A stretch of 64,000 nucleotides of DNA from assembly GCA_021030905.1 (NCBI GenBank), contig JAGFMI010000022.1:1-64000 (forward strand). The letters run 5' to 3'. Both the position numbers and the translations under genes were made by a program. The notes beneath the pieces were generated by a model. The model was not told where the DNA came from and made no database searches. It was given only the letters and a program-made list of their open reading frames with translations. The stretch is from Pyrenula massariospora (Eukaryota > Ascomycota > Eurotiomycetes > Pyrenulales > Pyrenulaceae). Positions 1-10,610 of the stretch are shown here, piece by piece (position 1 is the stretch's first letter; the number at the start of each line of letters is the position of its first letter).

Positions 1-77
1 CTAACCCTAACCCTAACCCTAACCCTAACCCTAACCCTAACCCTAACCCTAACCCTAACCCTAACCCTAACCCTAAC
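1..77. repeat. telomeric repeat array
   Basis: About 13 uninterrupted copies of CTAACC, the complement of the TTAGGG telomere repeat of filamentous fungi, start at the first base. This places the window at a left chromosome end with the C-rich strand on +. There is no subterminal degenerate telomere tract after it. Confidence 0.98.
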
Positions 78-1250
78 AACAGCGACTTTAAAGTTATTTA
101 AATTTTTTTTTTTTTAATTTTAATTAATAAATAGTTTTATATTTATAATTTAAATTATTTATAAATTTTTTTTTAAAATAATTTTGCTGCAAATATAGTA
201 TATTTATTAATAATAATTTTGTTATTTTAAAATTTAAAATAAATTTAATATTAAATAAATTAATTATTAAATTTTTAACAGTTTTTATTATACTTATTGA
301 ATAAAAATCTTTTTATCTTTTTGATATCTGTAAAATTAGTTAAAGATTTTTTTTAATTTAAATAAACTATTTTTAAGATATTTAAAATATTATATAAATA
401 TTTTTTAAATTATTGAAAAATATATGCGCAGATTGGTTTTTAAAAAATAATTTAAAATTAAATTAGAGAAAAAATATTTATAAAAAGTTCACAAAGATAA
501 TTTAATACTTTTATAATTAACTAAACATTTAGTTATTTAAATTAAATATATTTTTATATTTATAAAAAGTGCAAAGCTAATTTTTATATATTTTTATTCA
601 AAATTATATAGGTAGCCATTTTAAATTATTGGCATTTTTATTGGTAATTTAAATTACAATAATAAATTGTTCGAAATAATTTAAACAATTTTTCCGGGTA
701 ACTTTTATTATATAACTAGAATTGTTCTGGTGCAACTATGTTGAGAGTACAAATAAAGATGTCTGGCGCCACATCTATAACAACTATATACACATAAAAA
801 ATAATAATTTTTATAAAATAAAATAGCGAAAAGAGTATATCTTCATTATAATATATATAATATATAAAAATAAATATAATATATATAGGCGAAGATTTAG
901 TGTAAAAAAATAAAATAAAGAAAAAATTTTACAGTAATTTATACTATAAATATTTAAATTATTTTAATAAATATATTATATTTTTAAAGCCGATTTAGAC
1001 TGTACTTAATTTTTATTTATATTATAAAAATATTATTTAAAAATAAATAAATTAATAACGATTTTTTAGTTAATTTAATTAATATTAATTATATAAATTT
1101 TAATACAATCAATATTAAAAAAGTTAAAATTAAAAATAAAAAAAATTAATTTTATTTATAGAAAGTTGGTACAGTCTATCTTATTTAATACAATTTAATT
1201 AATAATTAAGTTTAAATAGTAAGCTTTGACTTCTGCCACTTTTATTAGTT
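78..1250. other. very AT-rich subtelomeric block, no gene
   Basis: The sequence is almost entirely A and T with only scattered G or C, many TTTAAA/AATAAT runs and no open frame of useful length. It changes rather sharply to mixed composition near 1200-1260. Such blocks in ascomycetes commonly result from repeat-induced point mutation (C to T) of repeats, but no recognisable element is left, so the origin is inference. No RecQ-type telomere-linked helicase is visible. Confidence 0.85.
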
Positions 1251-2800
1251 AGAAACTTATATTATGTTTAGTAGAGTAGTTTCACACCACACAAATAGAA
1301 AATCCACGCCATTGCGCTGTCTAGCAAACTATAAAAGAGTAGATCTGTTGTTAGGAAATTTATGCCGGGCCATTTATTCATCTCCCCCTCTCTATATAGT
1401 AACCTATTCGGATTTGAATTTTCTTTTTGGTGTGTTGTTATTACCTTAGTCTCGGCTGCCTAATAGAACTGTTCCTGCATCCTCCCAGAGTTCTTCGACA
1501 GGTACTCTACCTCGGAGCTCTTTACCTCGAGGCTCCCTAGGCTCGGCTATGGTTATGCGTTGCCGATTATCTCCACCGCCGCGCCAATATGACGTTATTG
1601 GCCTGGCCACGGGACGTTACTGGGCCGACTCGAGGAAAAGGTCTGCATTTGTGTTTTCGTGCCTAGGCTCCTAGGTGATTATTCATCATCAGTTTCTAGG
1701 GTCCAGCTACGTAATCTTACTGTGGTCCTGCCGTTCCGGATTTGCCCACCCATCCGGGGCTCTCGTGGGTAAGGATAAGTTTGGCAATGAGTTGGGATAG
1801 AAACTCTGTCCTAAGATTCCCTGGAGGCATGTCAATCCCAAAATATGGAGTGTAAACGCATTCCTAGCCTTCTTTCCCCTACTGAAGACTACTTGAGATG
1901 TGCGAGTGCCATTTACCTCAGCGTTGCCCAGCTTGGCCCAGCTCTGTCTCCAGCATTTGAGGCTGAACGAATCCTTTGCGGCAAGGCCAGCAAATCAATG
2001 TCTAATGCAGACTGCCCTTGTCAGCGCCAACTCAACTCTGTCAGGTTGCTCGTATTTCTGTGTTTTTGTTATGAGATCGATTTCCTTATTTCGAAAGGGA
2101 CTTTCGCTTTCAGCCTCCTTTATCCAATGGTCATCTTTTAAAAGATCATTGTGGAGGCCAACCAACGATTATAAGACCACGGGTTCGCCTACATACGAGT
2201 CAGCTACACCTACTACTTCCTCCCAAGCCACATCGCCGTCGCATTACTTGTTGATCCATCATCCGGACGCCATTTGCTATGGCTCCAGCCGCTCAAATAG
2301 AATATCCCGCGGATGTTCGGCCTTGACTTACCATGTGGATCGTAATCAGGTCCAGCTGCAACATATTGATATCTACCTTGGCAGCACCATGCATTGGCAT
2401 CATGTGTTATTATCAAGGATCACGAGCCCGTAGATCTGTTAGGATCGCTCGTGATTATTTTTGGAACAATACTGTTGTATCCGGAGCGAGTGGACCCAGA
2501 AAATGGCAGCTAGAGATCTAGCCCACAAGACTGAAGATGATGGACGACGTCCACTCTCCTTCATTTGGCCTGGATGTTGCGATGTCACTGGCCTGCCGAT
2601 GGCTCTGTTCTCGTATCTTTACCAGTACTCCTGCTCTGTTCCGTGTCTTTCCCCACTTTGATCAAGAAAAGAGATCTCCGAGCCCAGATCTTGGGAATCC
2701 GTATATTCACACCACCCTACCACAAGAAGGATGCCAAATACGATGGTATCACAAAGTGAAGTTTCAGCTGCTCTCTCGTACCTTGCTCAAGGGTGCTATC
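1251..2800. other. subtelomeric region of mixed composition, nothing recognised
   Basis: Several short overlapping open frames exist on + (for example 1900-2433), but none shows a recognisable motif, splice structure or plausible composition. I see no RNA gene or terminal repeats. Confidence 0.4.
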
Positions 2801-2806
2801 CTCGAA

Positions 2807-2814
2807 TATATAAA
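2807..2814 (+). promoter_or_regulatory. TATA box of the small secreted protein gene
   Basis: A perfect TATATAAA lies 114 bp before the start codon at 2928 and is followed by a C/T-rich leader, the usual layout of strongly induced fungal genes. Assignment is by position and consensus only. Confidence 0.6.
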
Positions 2815-2927
2815 CCTCCTTTCAATTCCCTTCACCATTCCCATCCACAATCGCCTTCAAGCACACGACCCTATCTCAATCACAAACGCTCATCCAATTC
2901 CAACACCAAAAATCCACACAAGCAAAA

Positions 2928-3321
2928 ATGAAGTTCTCTCTCGCTCTCCTCCCCGCCATCCTGGGCGCCTCTTTCGCTGCCCCAGCCGATAAGATGCAAA
3001 AACGCCAAATCAACGAAGTGACCCTGTTTTTCTACGGAGCAGCAGACGCCCAATACAGCGTCACTGTTCCCACTAATGGAGCTCCAGTCCCAATCGGTGC
3101 GTAACGTTCTTCCGTCTCCGTAACCATGCATGGCTCCTCAAAGACTAACATGAATATACGTAACAGACAACCCTCTCTCCGTTAGTCGTATTGGCGAGGT
3201 CTGCGGCGCAACGTGCTCTGTCACCGGCACTCAAGGCTCATCTGTTACTGTTCGATGCGGCCAAGGGGCTGACGTCGGGCCCCCACAGCCGCAGGCTAGC
3301 GCGATTTGCTTTCGCAATTAA
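2928..3321 (+). CDS. small secreted cysteine-containing protein
   Basis: Two exons, 2928-3096 and 3167-3321, give 107 residues. The 70-nt intron has GTGCGT at its 5' end, a GACTAACAT branch region and CAG at its 3' end, and phases match. The protein starts with a typical signal peptide (MKFSLALLPAILGASFAAP) followed by a Lys-Arg pair (QKR) that could be a Kex2 site. The mature part is a short domain with an AQYSVTVPTNG stretch and four cysteines (E-VCGATC, VRC, AIC) ending in CFRN. It resembles a family of small beta-rich secreted fungal proteins of unknown function. Its place only 2.9 kb from the telomere, with a TATA box and C/T-rich leader, fits an inducible secreted or effector-like protein. 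The function is not known to me. Confidence 0.85.
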
Positions 3322-4789
3322 TTGGTAGTAGGCAGGAAGTGAAAGGGGGAGGGTATGAGAGAATGGATGGGTAGGGGGGGAAGAAGAAAGGGGAGAGAGG
3401 AGAGAGATCAGGAGGCAAAGATTGTAGCGGAGGTGTGGTAGTCACTCTTTTCTTACAAGCGACGTGAAAAGCCGAAGCTATACTGATAGCCAGCTAGCTA
3501 GCTAGCCCTGTATGCCACGAACCGGCATCTTTTTGGGTCTCAACTTCCTCTCATGCACTGCACTGCACTCTCTGCTTTTCTGTACTCGTCCTCTTACTCC
3601 CCCGTAAACAACAACCCCGACAATTCTTTCCCAGTAGCCGTTTATCAACGCACCAGCTAAAGAGGCATAAAAAATTTATGACCCGCAATGCAGTATGTTG
3701 CATTAGACGCGGGTTGGGTTGTCCCGAGCCAATACAGACAGATCCCAAGTTGGCGGGTCCCCCACCGGGTCTATTATAGACCCCGCTCGGGTCCGTTGCA
3801 ATACCGTACTGCTTATGACCCCGCAAATGATCCCCTAGGTTCCTCGGAACAAACGCTGAACGCTAAAGCATGACTGGCGACTGTAGCTAAATCCGTAGCA
3901 CCCTAAACTGGGGCACTAGTGGGACAAAAACTGGGCCTTTTTAACTATTAAGTCGCTTGCTTAGCCACTATGCTCCTAGAGTAATAGGATACCCTGGGCT
4001 GCTTAATACCTACTCAGGCGAGGTTCTAGTAGGTGGGAACAGGGAACCCAGGACCTGATCCTGCCGGAGAGTCACCCGGAAAGAGGCCGTCCCGGTTGAT
4101 TAGGGGCTGGAATCTGAGATCCCATAAAACGTAGGGCGGTTGCTTAGGCAGAGTGAAGTAGGAGCGCACAGCTACAGCTTAGGGCTACTAACTTATTGCT
4201 TAGGTTAAAGCAGCAAGTGATCAGGTCGAAGAACACAACGGGCACTTAGGGAGGTCAGTTTTGGTAATGGTATTAACCGCGATCTTTTGTCGAACCGTAA
4301 GGGGACAACTTTTGGTCCCCAATAAATTAACCTTGCGAGGAGTTACATGTTGGGATATAGCCCTACAATCGACGCTACGCTTCATACCACCAGATTCATG
4401 AAGGATCTACTGTGGACCATTTTTGGGAAGTCGAGGTTGTGGATACTAAAGACAATGGTGTATGGCACCTACCGGCACTCCAATTCGCACAGATATTCAA
4501 TCCAGATCCGGCCGCAGTTACTCCGCTTGCCATTCGCTCGTTGATAACGGCTTGGTTACAGTAGCTGGTGCTCGGAGTCGGTGTTTGAAGAATTGCGGCG
4601 AGCCTTATTGTAACTACACCGTAAGGCTAGCGTACGAATCAAGCCACAGTGAGTAATTATCTCTCTTGCCCCCCAAATTAGGGTCTTCTGGGAAGCCATT
4701 TCACTGAACTAGAATTTAGACTCTCTTGCCCCTTCCATTCTGCGGGGCTCATCCTTGGGCCAAACGACCAGCCGTGACTTAGTGATCGA
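3322..4789. other. gene-free subtelomeric stretch
   Basis: Nothing coding is supported. There is a purine-rich tract (about 3325-3430), a short GCTA microsatellite near 3489-3506, and a GC-richer block at 3680-4640 with short open frames lacking motifs. It could be part of the same lost mobile element as the DUF3435 gene to its right, but nothing in the sequence proves that. Confidence 0.4.
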
Positions 4790-7700
4790 CTATACCTGCA
4801 GCTGCGCTTTTGAGCTGTCAGTTTCGAACGCTACGACAAGGTCAGGATCAATGTCTTTTTTTGCTTCCCAGGTGTTTTCATTGTCCGGATATCCCAGCCA
4901 TTTCACCAAGTATTGAACCCTTCCCCGCATACGTCGCTTCCCGACCAGCTTCTCGACTTTGTACTGGTTGTCTTCTGGATCTACCGCAGAGGGTCGATGA
5001 TCGGCTGAAGATTTGACAGCTTTAATGGATATCATCTCTTTACTCAGCGGCAGTGGACCACCGTGAAGGCTGTCGCTCGAAAGCAGCACTTTGCCAGGGC
5101 GCATATCGCCCTCAATTGGCCCAATAATCTCGTCTAATAACAACTCTGAACCTGTGTCCCCATTCCATGCAACGGCAGAAGCAGCAAGGACGTCACTCAT
5201 GCCTTCCTGAGCAAAGTCATCTGTGATGGTTGATTGGATGTGACAAAAACCTGTGGGATTTCAATACTGACTTTGAGTGGCAGACAATATGGCACAATCC
5301 GGCTCATTAGGATCAGGTGTGACTGTAGAGATCACCTCAATATCGCTGAAATCTGGCGGGGATTGGCTCTGCTTGAGAATTACTGGGTCAATCAGGGTGT
5401 CACTTGAGACAGACGACAGTGGTGTGCTCGTGCAACGAATCTTTCTTCCGTCAATCGAGCTGCTGGCGGCAGAGTCACTTGAAGGTAGGGAACGACTAGA
5501 GGAGTCTGCAGAACCTTTCCACAAATGTTCTGTCATCATCTCAGCCGTGGTGTGGACAGAGAAGTGGTCTTCGGATGCTTCTTGCTTATAATGGCATCGC
5601 TGTCTCTTCTTCATCGTTTGTTGGACCTCTTCGCTCTCCTCATCGAATCTCTTTCGCTGGACTATTTTGGTCTGTCAATACCGTGGATATCCTGAAGGTG
5701 GAATTCCAGTTCCAATACGCAAACAAAGTATCTGGGACATCGTGGAATGCGACGCGGGCACACCACCAGCGCGCTCCTATTCTCTCTCTCGCCTCGAAAA
5801 CCCAGGGCTGGAGCCGGAAGACAGGATGCACCAGTTCCTACACCGGGCAAAGTGGCTAGAGCACATCCAGCGACATATTGCGACACTGGGAAAATTCAAA
5901 AGGGACAATATCCCGGACTGGCAAGAATTCTGCCATGGAGAAGCGGATCGAAGCAGGCTGGAAACGTACTCAAATCTTCAATATGGTTGCAGCAATGGGC
6001 GCGCCATTCCTCCTTACCAAAAATCCACTCGTTGCATAGGAAGCAAAGGTCGGCAAAGCCATGTATGTCACTGCACTCCTTCCTATAGCAGTCATATATA
6101 TGCTTCCAGTCGTAGTCACTGCAAGGCTTGTCGTTTTCTTCTTTCTTGGGACAGCGACATTTGTCCCGTTCCAAGCCAGGTCTGCATTCCACTTCGGAGG
6201 TCTGCCTGTGCAGGGCCATCATATCACGGAGGACGGAAAGGCCTTCCGGATCTCTAAGTTTAGCATCCTGGAACAGATCCCTCGCCAGACGGCCCCTCTC
6301 AGGCATCATGAACCGGACTCGCGCAAATATGGATCGGTGGTACTCTGGCTGATCGCTCGGTTTGTAGGGTTGTCGGGTCTGCCACAGTTTGAGAGCGTCA
6401 TCGAGCATTCTGCGTTTCTTCTGTAGACATGCTTCTAGCTGCTTCCTTGCCTCCGAATCTCGATTTCCCATCAGAATTGCTATTTCCTTTTCCAAGGCAA
6501 TATAATCTTGACTAAGTTCGAGATTATATCTCTCACGGGCAGGAAGTCGTTGAGATAGATTTGGGTTGTATGGTATACTCAACTCGCGGAATACGTCGCT
6601 TACCACCTCTCTCCTCTCTTTCCCGAGAAAAGTACCTTGACCATCGACGCCACCGTTGCTGGCCTGATAGTACCTCCGGAAAGTACGAGGGTCTTGCTGC
6701 CCTGCTTGCCTCATCCTTGTAGACTCTGAGTAATGCTTATCTTCATGGTAAATCTTGTTAGCCTGTACAAACACCCATAAGGGATAGCTGCATACGTACC
6801 TGTCTTGAAGAGGCCTTCCGCTCTCCAGTCATGCTGCGTCGGCGGCTCAGGTATTCCCACTCGGACACCTAAGTCGTCGTTCCTCCTGCTGAATGCCCCG
6901 GAGGTTTCTATCCGACCTACCCTAGTAGTAGATTGGCTTTCGAAGAACGGTACTTCGAGGATATCGTCTCTCCACTGAATATGGTATGCCCTGGTATGCT
7001 TTGGTGGCTCAACGGCTAGGAGGTCTTCGATGGTCTCATAGTCACGGAACGCTCTCGTTTCGAGAAGCTGTGAGAGAACTGGGAGAAGGGTATTAAAACA
7101 GAGTAGATCTGGATCCTTGCCTTCCGTTAAGGCGTGCCGGGGCCTGTAAGTATAAAGCTAGTGAGAAGATCCGTAAGTTGAGGTGAGGTCCTTTCCTTTT
7201 ACTGATGGGCAGTTTTGACATGCTTTTGGCATCCTTGGTGAGCTGAATAGCGAGTTCTGGTTGCCTGTCTTCGTTCCAGAAGCAGATGAACATTACGTCC
7301 TAACCTAGTAGCTAGATCACACAATACTCACCTTGTAGTACAAGCCTCGGTTGGAGCCACGACGTGAGCTGGATTCGATGTACTCTCCAATTCGCGAAGT
7401 GCTGAAGACGTTGGACAAGAATAAACCCCAGTCACTTACTCTCGTTCCTGGCCTCTGATAGACGTACCAATCTCCTGCCCAAAGCTGCTCGGCGTAGAGA
7501 AGCAGATGATTTTCGTTGGCGTACTTAGCGGCCTTTTCTCATCAAGAAGGCCGACCTCGGCTTTAAGCTGACCATAGATGAACTTTGACAGCGCAGTTAG
7601 CATCTCGTAATGATTGCAGCAGGACAGGAACGGGCGTACTGCTGTGACAGAATCTGTGATGTCGCTCGGAATCGCGGTATCCTCTCGTTCCCAGCCTCCC

Positions 7701-8061
7701 GTGAAATTGTTCCAATAGTTCCGAACGGTCTCCACGCTTGCAGGTTTACGTTTCGTACCTCTTATGGCCCACGCCCTTACCCTCATGAAGCCTTTCAAGT
7801 CCGTGAGACTGTACGCTGAAGGCCGACTACCTTTTTCTTTTATTTCATGACTAACGTAGCTATCTCTTATGTTAGCGTTTGTCATATTCTTAGCACGAAG
7901 ATCTGGACATACTCTTCCCAGGCCTTTAAGGCGAAGTGATGGTTCCTCAATGTCCCATCCTCGAGCGGGAGCAGAAGTCGGTCATCGTTAACAATATTAC
8001 TTGATTCACCGCAACCCCTCTCTTTTGCCAGTTGAACGACATTTTGGCGCTGTTTCGGCAT
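4790..8061 (-). pseudogene. decayed DUF3435 tyrosine recombinase (Starship captain-like) with zinc fingers and a C-terminal chromodomain
   Basis: Reading leftwards, the first plausible start is at 8061. An N-terminal region (about 7885-7436) has the DUF3435 pattern around SLTDLKGFMR and NYWNN. A recombinase core follows at about 7530-6790 (motifs NHLLLYAEQLW, GLYYK, ETRAFRDYETI), then after an intron ending near 6765 the catalytic end with TFRRYYQ and GVDGQGTFLG. Further on are a first zinc-finger region (CFLC...H at about 6020-5940), CPF at 5904, a C-x7-C/H-x4-H finger at about 5745-5680, a serine-rich linker (5614-5261) and a chromodomain (about 4980-4830; YKVEKLVG, YLVKWLGY, NENTWE). DUF3435 proteins include the captains that move Starship elements. 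The gene is broken: frames shift near 7900, 7540 and 5655, and 5791-5896 is inverted (separate entry). Similar proteins also exist that are not element captains, so the Starship link is probable, not shown. Confidence 0.85.
5791..5896 (+). other. inverted segment of about 106 bp inside the DUF3435 gene
   Basis: On the minus strand the recombinase frame runs to YCPF and stops (TGA 5898-5896). The expected zinc-finger continuation (CLENPGLEPEDRM, then FLHRAKWLEHIQRHIATL) is found in 5792-5895, but on the + strand. Past 5791 the minus strand resumes in the matching phase with a C..C and FHLQDIH finger half. This is what a local inversion with breakpoints close to 5791 and 5896 would leave. Confidence 0.8.
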
Positions 8062-8674
8062 ATTAAATGAAGTTAGAGGGTCAAAAGAAAAGCGGCACGA
8101 GGAAGGGGTTTAAACAAACAGTAGGGAAGACAATACGTAAGAGAGAAGAAAAGACAAATGAGAAACAGGAGGAGAGCCGACACCATGCTGCGAGATGGTC
8201 ACTTACCTCCTAGGCAATCCTTCAAGAGGTCCCTGTTCTGGCCCACCTCATTGTTCCCAGAAACGGGCCCTTCTCCTCCTCCACAGAGACGCCGCCTGCG
8301 TGCATTTGACGAAGAGTGTACCATAGGGACGCTTTGTGGGTCTGTGTCGGTCATGCGAGGAGCAAGGAGCTGTCGGCTGGTAGAAGGTGGAGTGGAAAGA
8401 TTGAGCTGCTCAGGAGTAATCTGAGCCGTGACTGCGCAGCCTGATTAAAGTTGAGCCGAAGTTGAGCCGGGTCCTGAGCTGGCTGACATAAAGCGGCATG
8501 GGGGCCAACCAGAGAGGGGGGTTAAGGTCGGTCAGGCTTGGTTGTGCTATAGCGCAACAAGCTTTTGATCTCGACATATTTACTTTTCCATTCCGGATTA
8601 CCGAAAGCCTGCAGCGTGAGACGTATCCAGTCATAGAACCCGCCAATCCAGTCTTGAGTGCCAAGGGGAAGGTC
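8062..8674. other. upstream region of the DUF3435 gene
   Basis: No coding region is supported. If the recombinase is a captain, the element boundary should lie in or just right of this stretch, because captains sit at the left end of a Starship and read inward. I could not identify a terminal repeat or target duplication. Confidence 0.35.
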
Positions 8675-8901
8675 ATTATCCCTTACTAGTCGGTAAATGG
8701 CCACTTATCCGTAGGGGCGAAAGTTCTAGGCGCGTGCAGGATACCACATAGATAAGCAGCCCCTAAATAATAAGTTCTTAGTCTTATTATTGGGAATTTG
8801 TAGGGGCCGAAGGGCTTAAAATCTCTGAGAAGTATTCCATATGCATTTAGAACTTTCGTCCCTGCGGATAAATAGCCATTTACCGACTAGTAAGGGATAA
8901 T
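8675..8901. mobile_element. MITE with about 53-bp terminal inverted repeats
   Basis: The left end ATTATCCCTTACTAGTCGG (8675 onward) reappears as its reverse complement at the right end (up to 8901). The two arms match over about 53 bp with only about four mismatches. The internal 120 bp is non-coding and AT-rich. If the arms are trimmed to TCCCTTACTAG, the flanking dinucleotide is TA on both sides, which fits Tc1/mariner- or pogo-type MITEs. Total length is about 227 bp. It must be moved by a transposase encoded elsewhere. Confidence 0.85.
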
Positions 8902-8984
8902 AACTAGCGCGGAGGAAGGTCTAGGAGCAGTGAGCCCCAAGTGTTTGGACAGCTCAACAACTATCCCAAAGCTTACGACTTTAA

Positions 8985-9834
8985 AATAGGGAGTCGCAAG
9001 AGCAAGGGCTCAATCTGGTACTGCAAGTATCGTCCTTGTCGGATGGGATAAGGAATTTCTTGATGTTACCTCAGTAACATATTTCAGAGATATCAAGTCC
9101 GGTGCGATCATGGTTTAAATAATCGACATTTCAGAAGAGCTGAAGTAAAGGCACTCTTCAAGGCTGTCAAGGCCAAGTTCAGGAAGGCTTATGTCTTGCT
9201 AAATCTTGCTGGAAGCATGGGGAGAAGCATGCTTGGAAATATCTCAGCTACATCATGATGGGCCGATTTTGTAAGTCGACCTCTTAATATAATGTCTATC
9301 GGTATTTTATCCGCTAATGTATCAATATAAGCAATTTCAAAGGCATTTTTTCTGACAATGCAGTCCTCTATTCAGAATTTTGATTCTGAAGGGACGATCA
9401 TCAATTGCTCCGTTGCTTTTGCTATATTCGCTCCTGGTATCAGTTCCTACGCTTTGATTTAATTCGCTGTTCTCACGTTCCCAGACCAGGTGAAGCTGCA
9501 GGTTTGGGTATGTACGATGACCTTACAAACATTCAAGTTAAAGATAAGAGAGTACTTACACAGACCAGAATATCCTAAGTTTCGTGTGTTCTCCCTCCAT
9601 CCTAGGGTTGTCAACGCCGCGGATCGAGGCATGGTCGGAGACGCGTTTACACGGTTCGCAAAAGATACTTAAAGGCTCGCCGGCGGAGTGTCCCACTGTT
9701 TGGATACCGCGGAGGCTGATGTTTTGAAAGGCAGATATCTCAGTGTCAATTAGGATGTCAACGAATTGAAGGCCCGTAGGTCAGAGATCACTGACGGTAA
9801 TCTTACCAGACTTAGGTTTCTTAAGGGAAAATAG
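8985..9834 (+). pseudogene. relic of a short-chain dehydrogenase/reductase
   Basis: In-frame blocks follow the classical SDR order: TASIVLVGWDKEFLDV after the missing Rossmann start, ISEELK, ALFKAVKAKF, VLLNLAGSMG (the NNAG position), GTIINCS and SSYALI (around the active-site Ser/Tyr region), an RVVNAADRGM loop, then LAGGVSHCLDT, EADVLKGRY and DVNELKARRSEI at the C-terminus, ending at 9834. Frames shift several times. Stops replace sense codons, including TAG where the family has Trp before DVNEL, and TAA after FAKDT. A TGG to TAG change is the kind that repeat-induced point mutation makes, but one site proves nothing. The glycine-rich N-terminus is gone; the MITE ends only 85 bp upstream. 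Confidence 0.8.
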
Positions 9835-9889
9835 GCCCCGAGGGTGATCATGGATTTCAAAGTAGAACCAGCGTGTGCATGGATAATTT

Positions 9890-10610
9890 CATAAGACAGC
9901 TTATCAATAGCATATGCAAGGCTTAGAATAGGATCAATCATTTACAACCCATTCTAAATGGTTCGCTTTAAAGTTTCAAATTTCTTCTCGAGCCAATCGC
10001 GACTAGTGCACATCTCTGTCTGTCTTGTTGCTTCGACTTCTGATGCTATTTTATAGTACATCTTAACATCTTCTTCTATAAATTGCAGCTCTGCAATGCT
10101 GTATCTTTCTTTCATAGCCTGATTGGCGAGCAGGCTGACTCGATGGGGACAGGAGCGCAACAAGTTTCCAATAAGCATGCTGAGCTCTAGGTTCGAGTTT
10201 AATGTTAGTAGTCTCATACTTGTCTAAATCTATGGGCATAAAAAAGAGTACAAGGGGACCAAGTTATGAACACGTCTCGCCGTTCCCTATGTTGAAAATC
10301 ACACAATGCGGCTCTGGTCTAGCAACGGCCCGTTCCATACTGTCCGGTGGCAACACCTGCAGTCCTGGTATTTTGGAAAAGAGGAATGTCAGAGAACCGA
10401 GGTGGGTATGCGCAGCTTGCGGGATACCTCTCTCGGAGGGATCTTGGGATACGTAGTGAAGGAGGCGAATGATATCCGTTAAAGGTACATCGTTGCGATG
10501 AAGATCAAACAGGGAAATCTTCGTTGGCAGATTTAGAGAGCATTAAAAGTAAGAAAGAAGCAGAGCAAAAATTTGATGAATTTGAGCGAAGATGGCAAGA
10601 ATAGGTGGAA
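9890..10610 (-). pseudogene. relic of a 2-oxoglutarate/Fe(II) dioxygenase (isopenicillin N synthase-like)
   Basis: Reading leftwards from about 10545 the frame gives DIIRLLHYVSQDPSERG, then AAHTHLGSLTFLF, GLQVLPP, and VIFNIGNGE, the conserved core of fungal 2OG-Fe(II) oxygenases. After a break, LRSCPHRVSLLANQAMKERYS (10175-10085) supplies the second iron His and the R-x-S that binds 2-oxoglutarate. In the family the first motif is H-x-D; here codon 10404-10402 reads His, so an iron ligand is lost. Stops lie at both ends of the core segment and no start codon with a full N-terminus is present. I take it as a dead copy, transcribed away from the FAD monooxygenase. Confidence 0.75.

Noticed and set aside
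1900-2433. 177-codon frame near the telomere
   Set aside because: No motif, irregular Ser/Thr-rich composition and overlapping equal frames; likely chance.
5667-6257. A 196-codon open frame on + over the DUF3435 gene
   Set aside because: Only its central 35 residues look like protein, and these are explained by the inverted segment; the rest is antisense of the recombinase.
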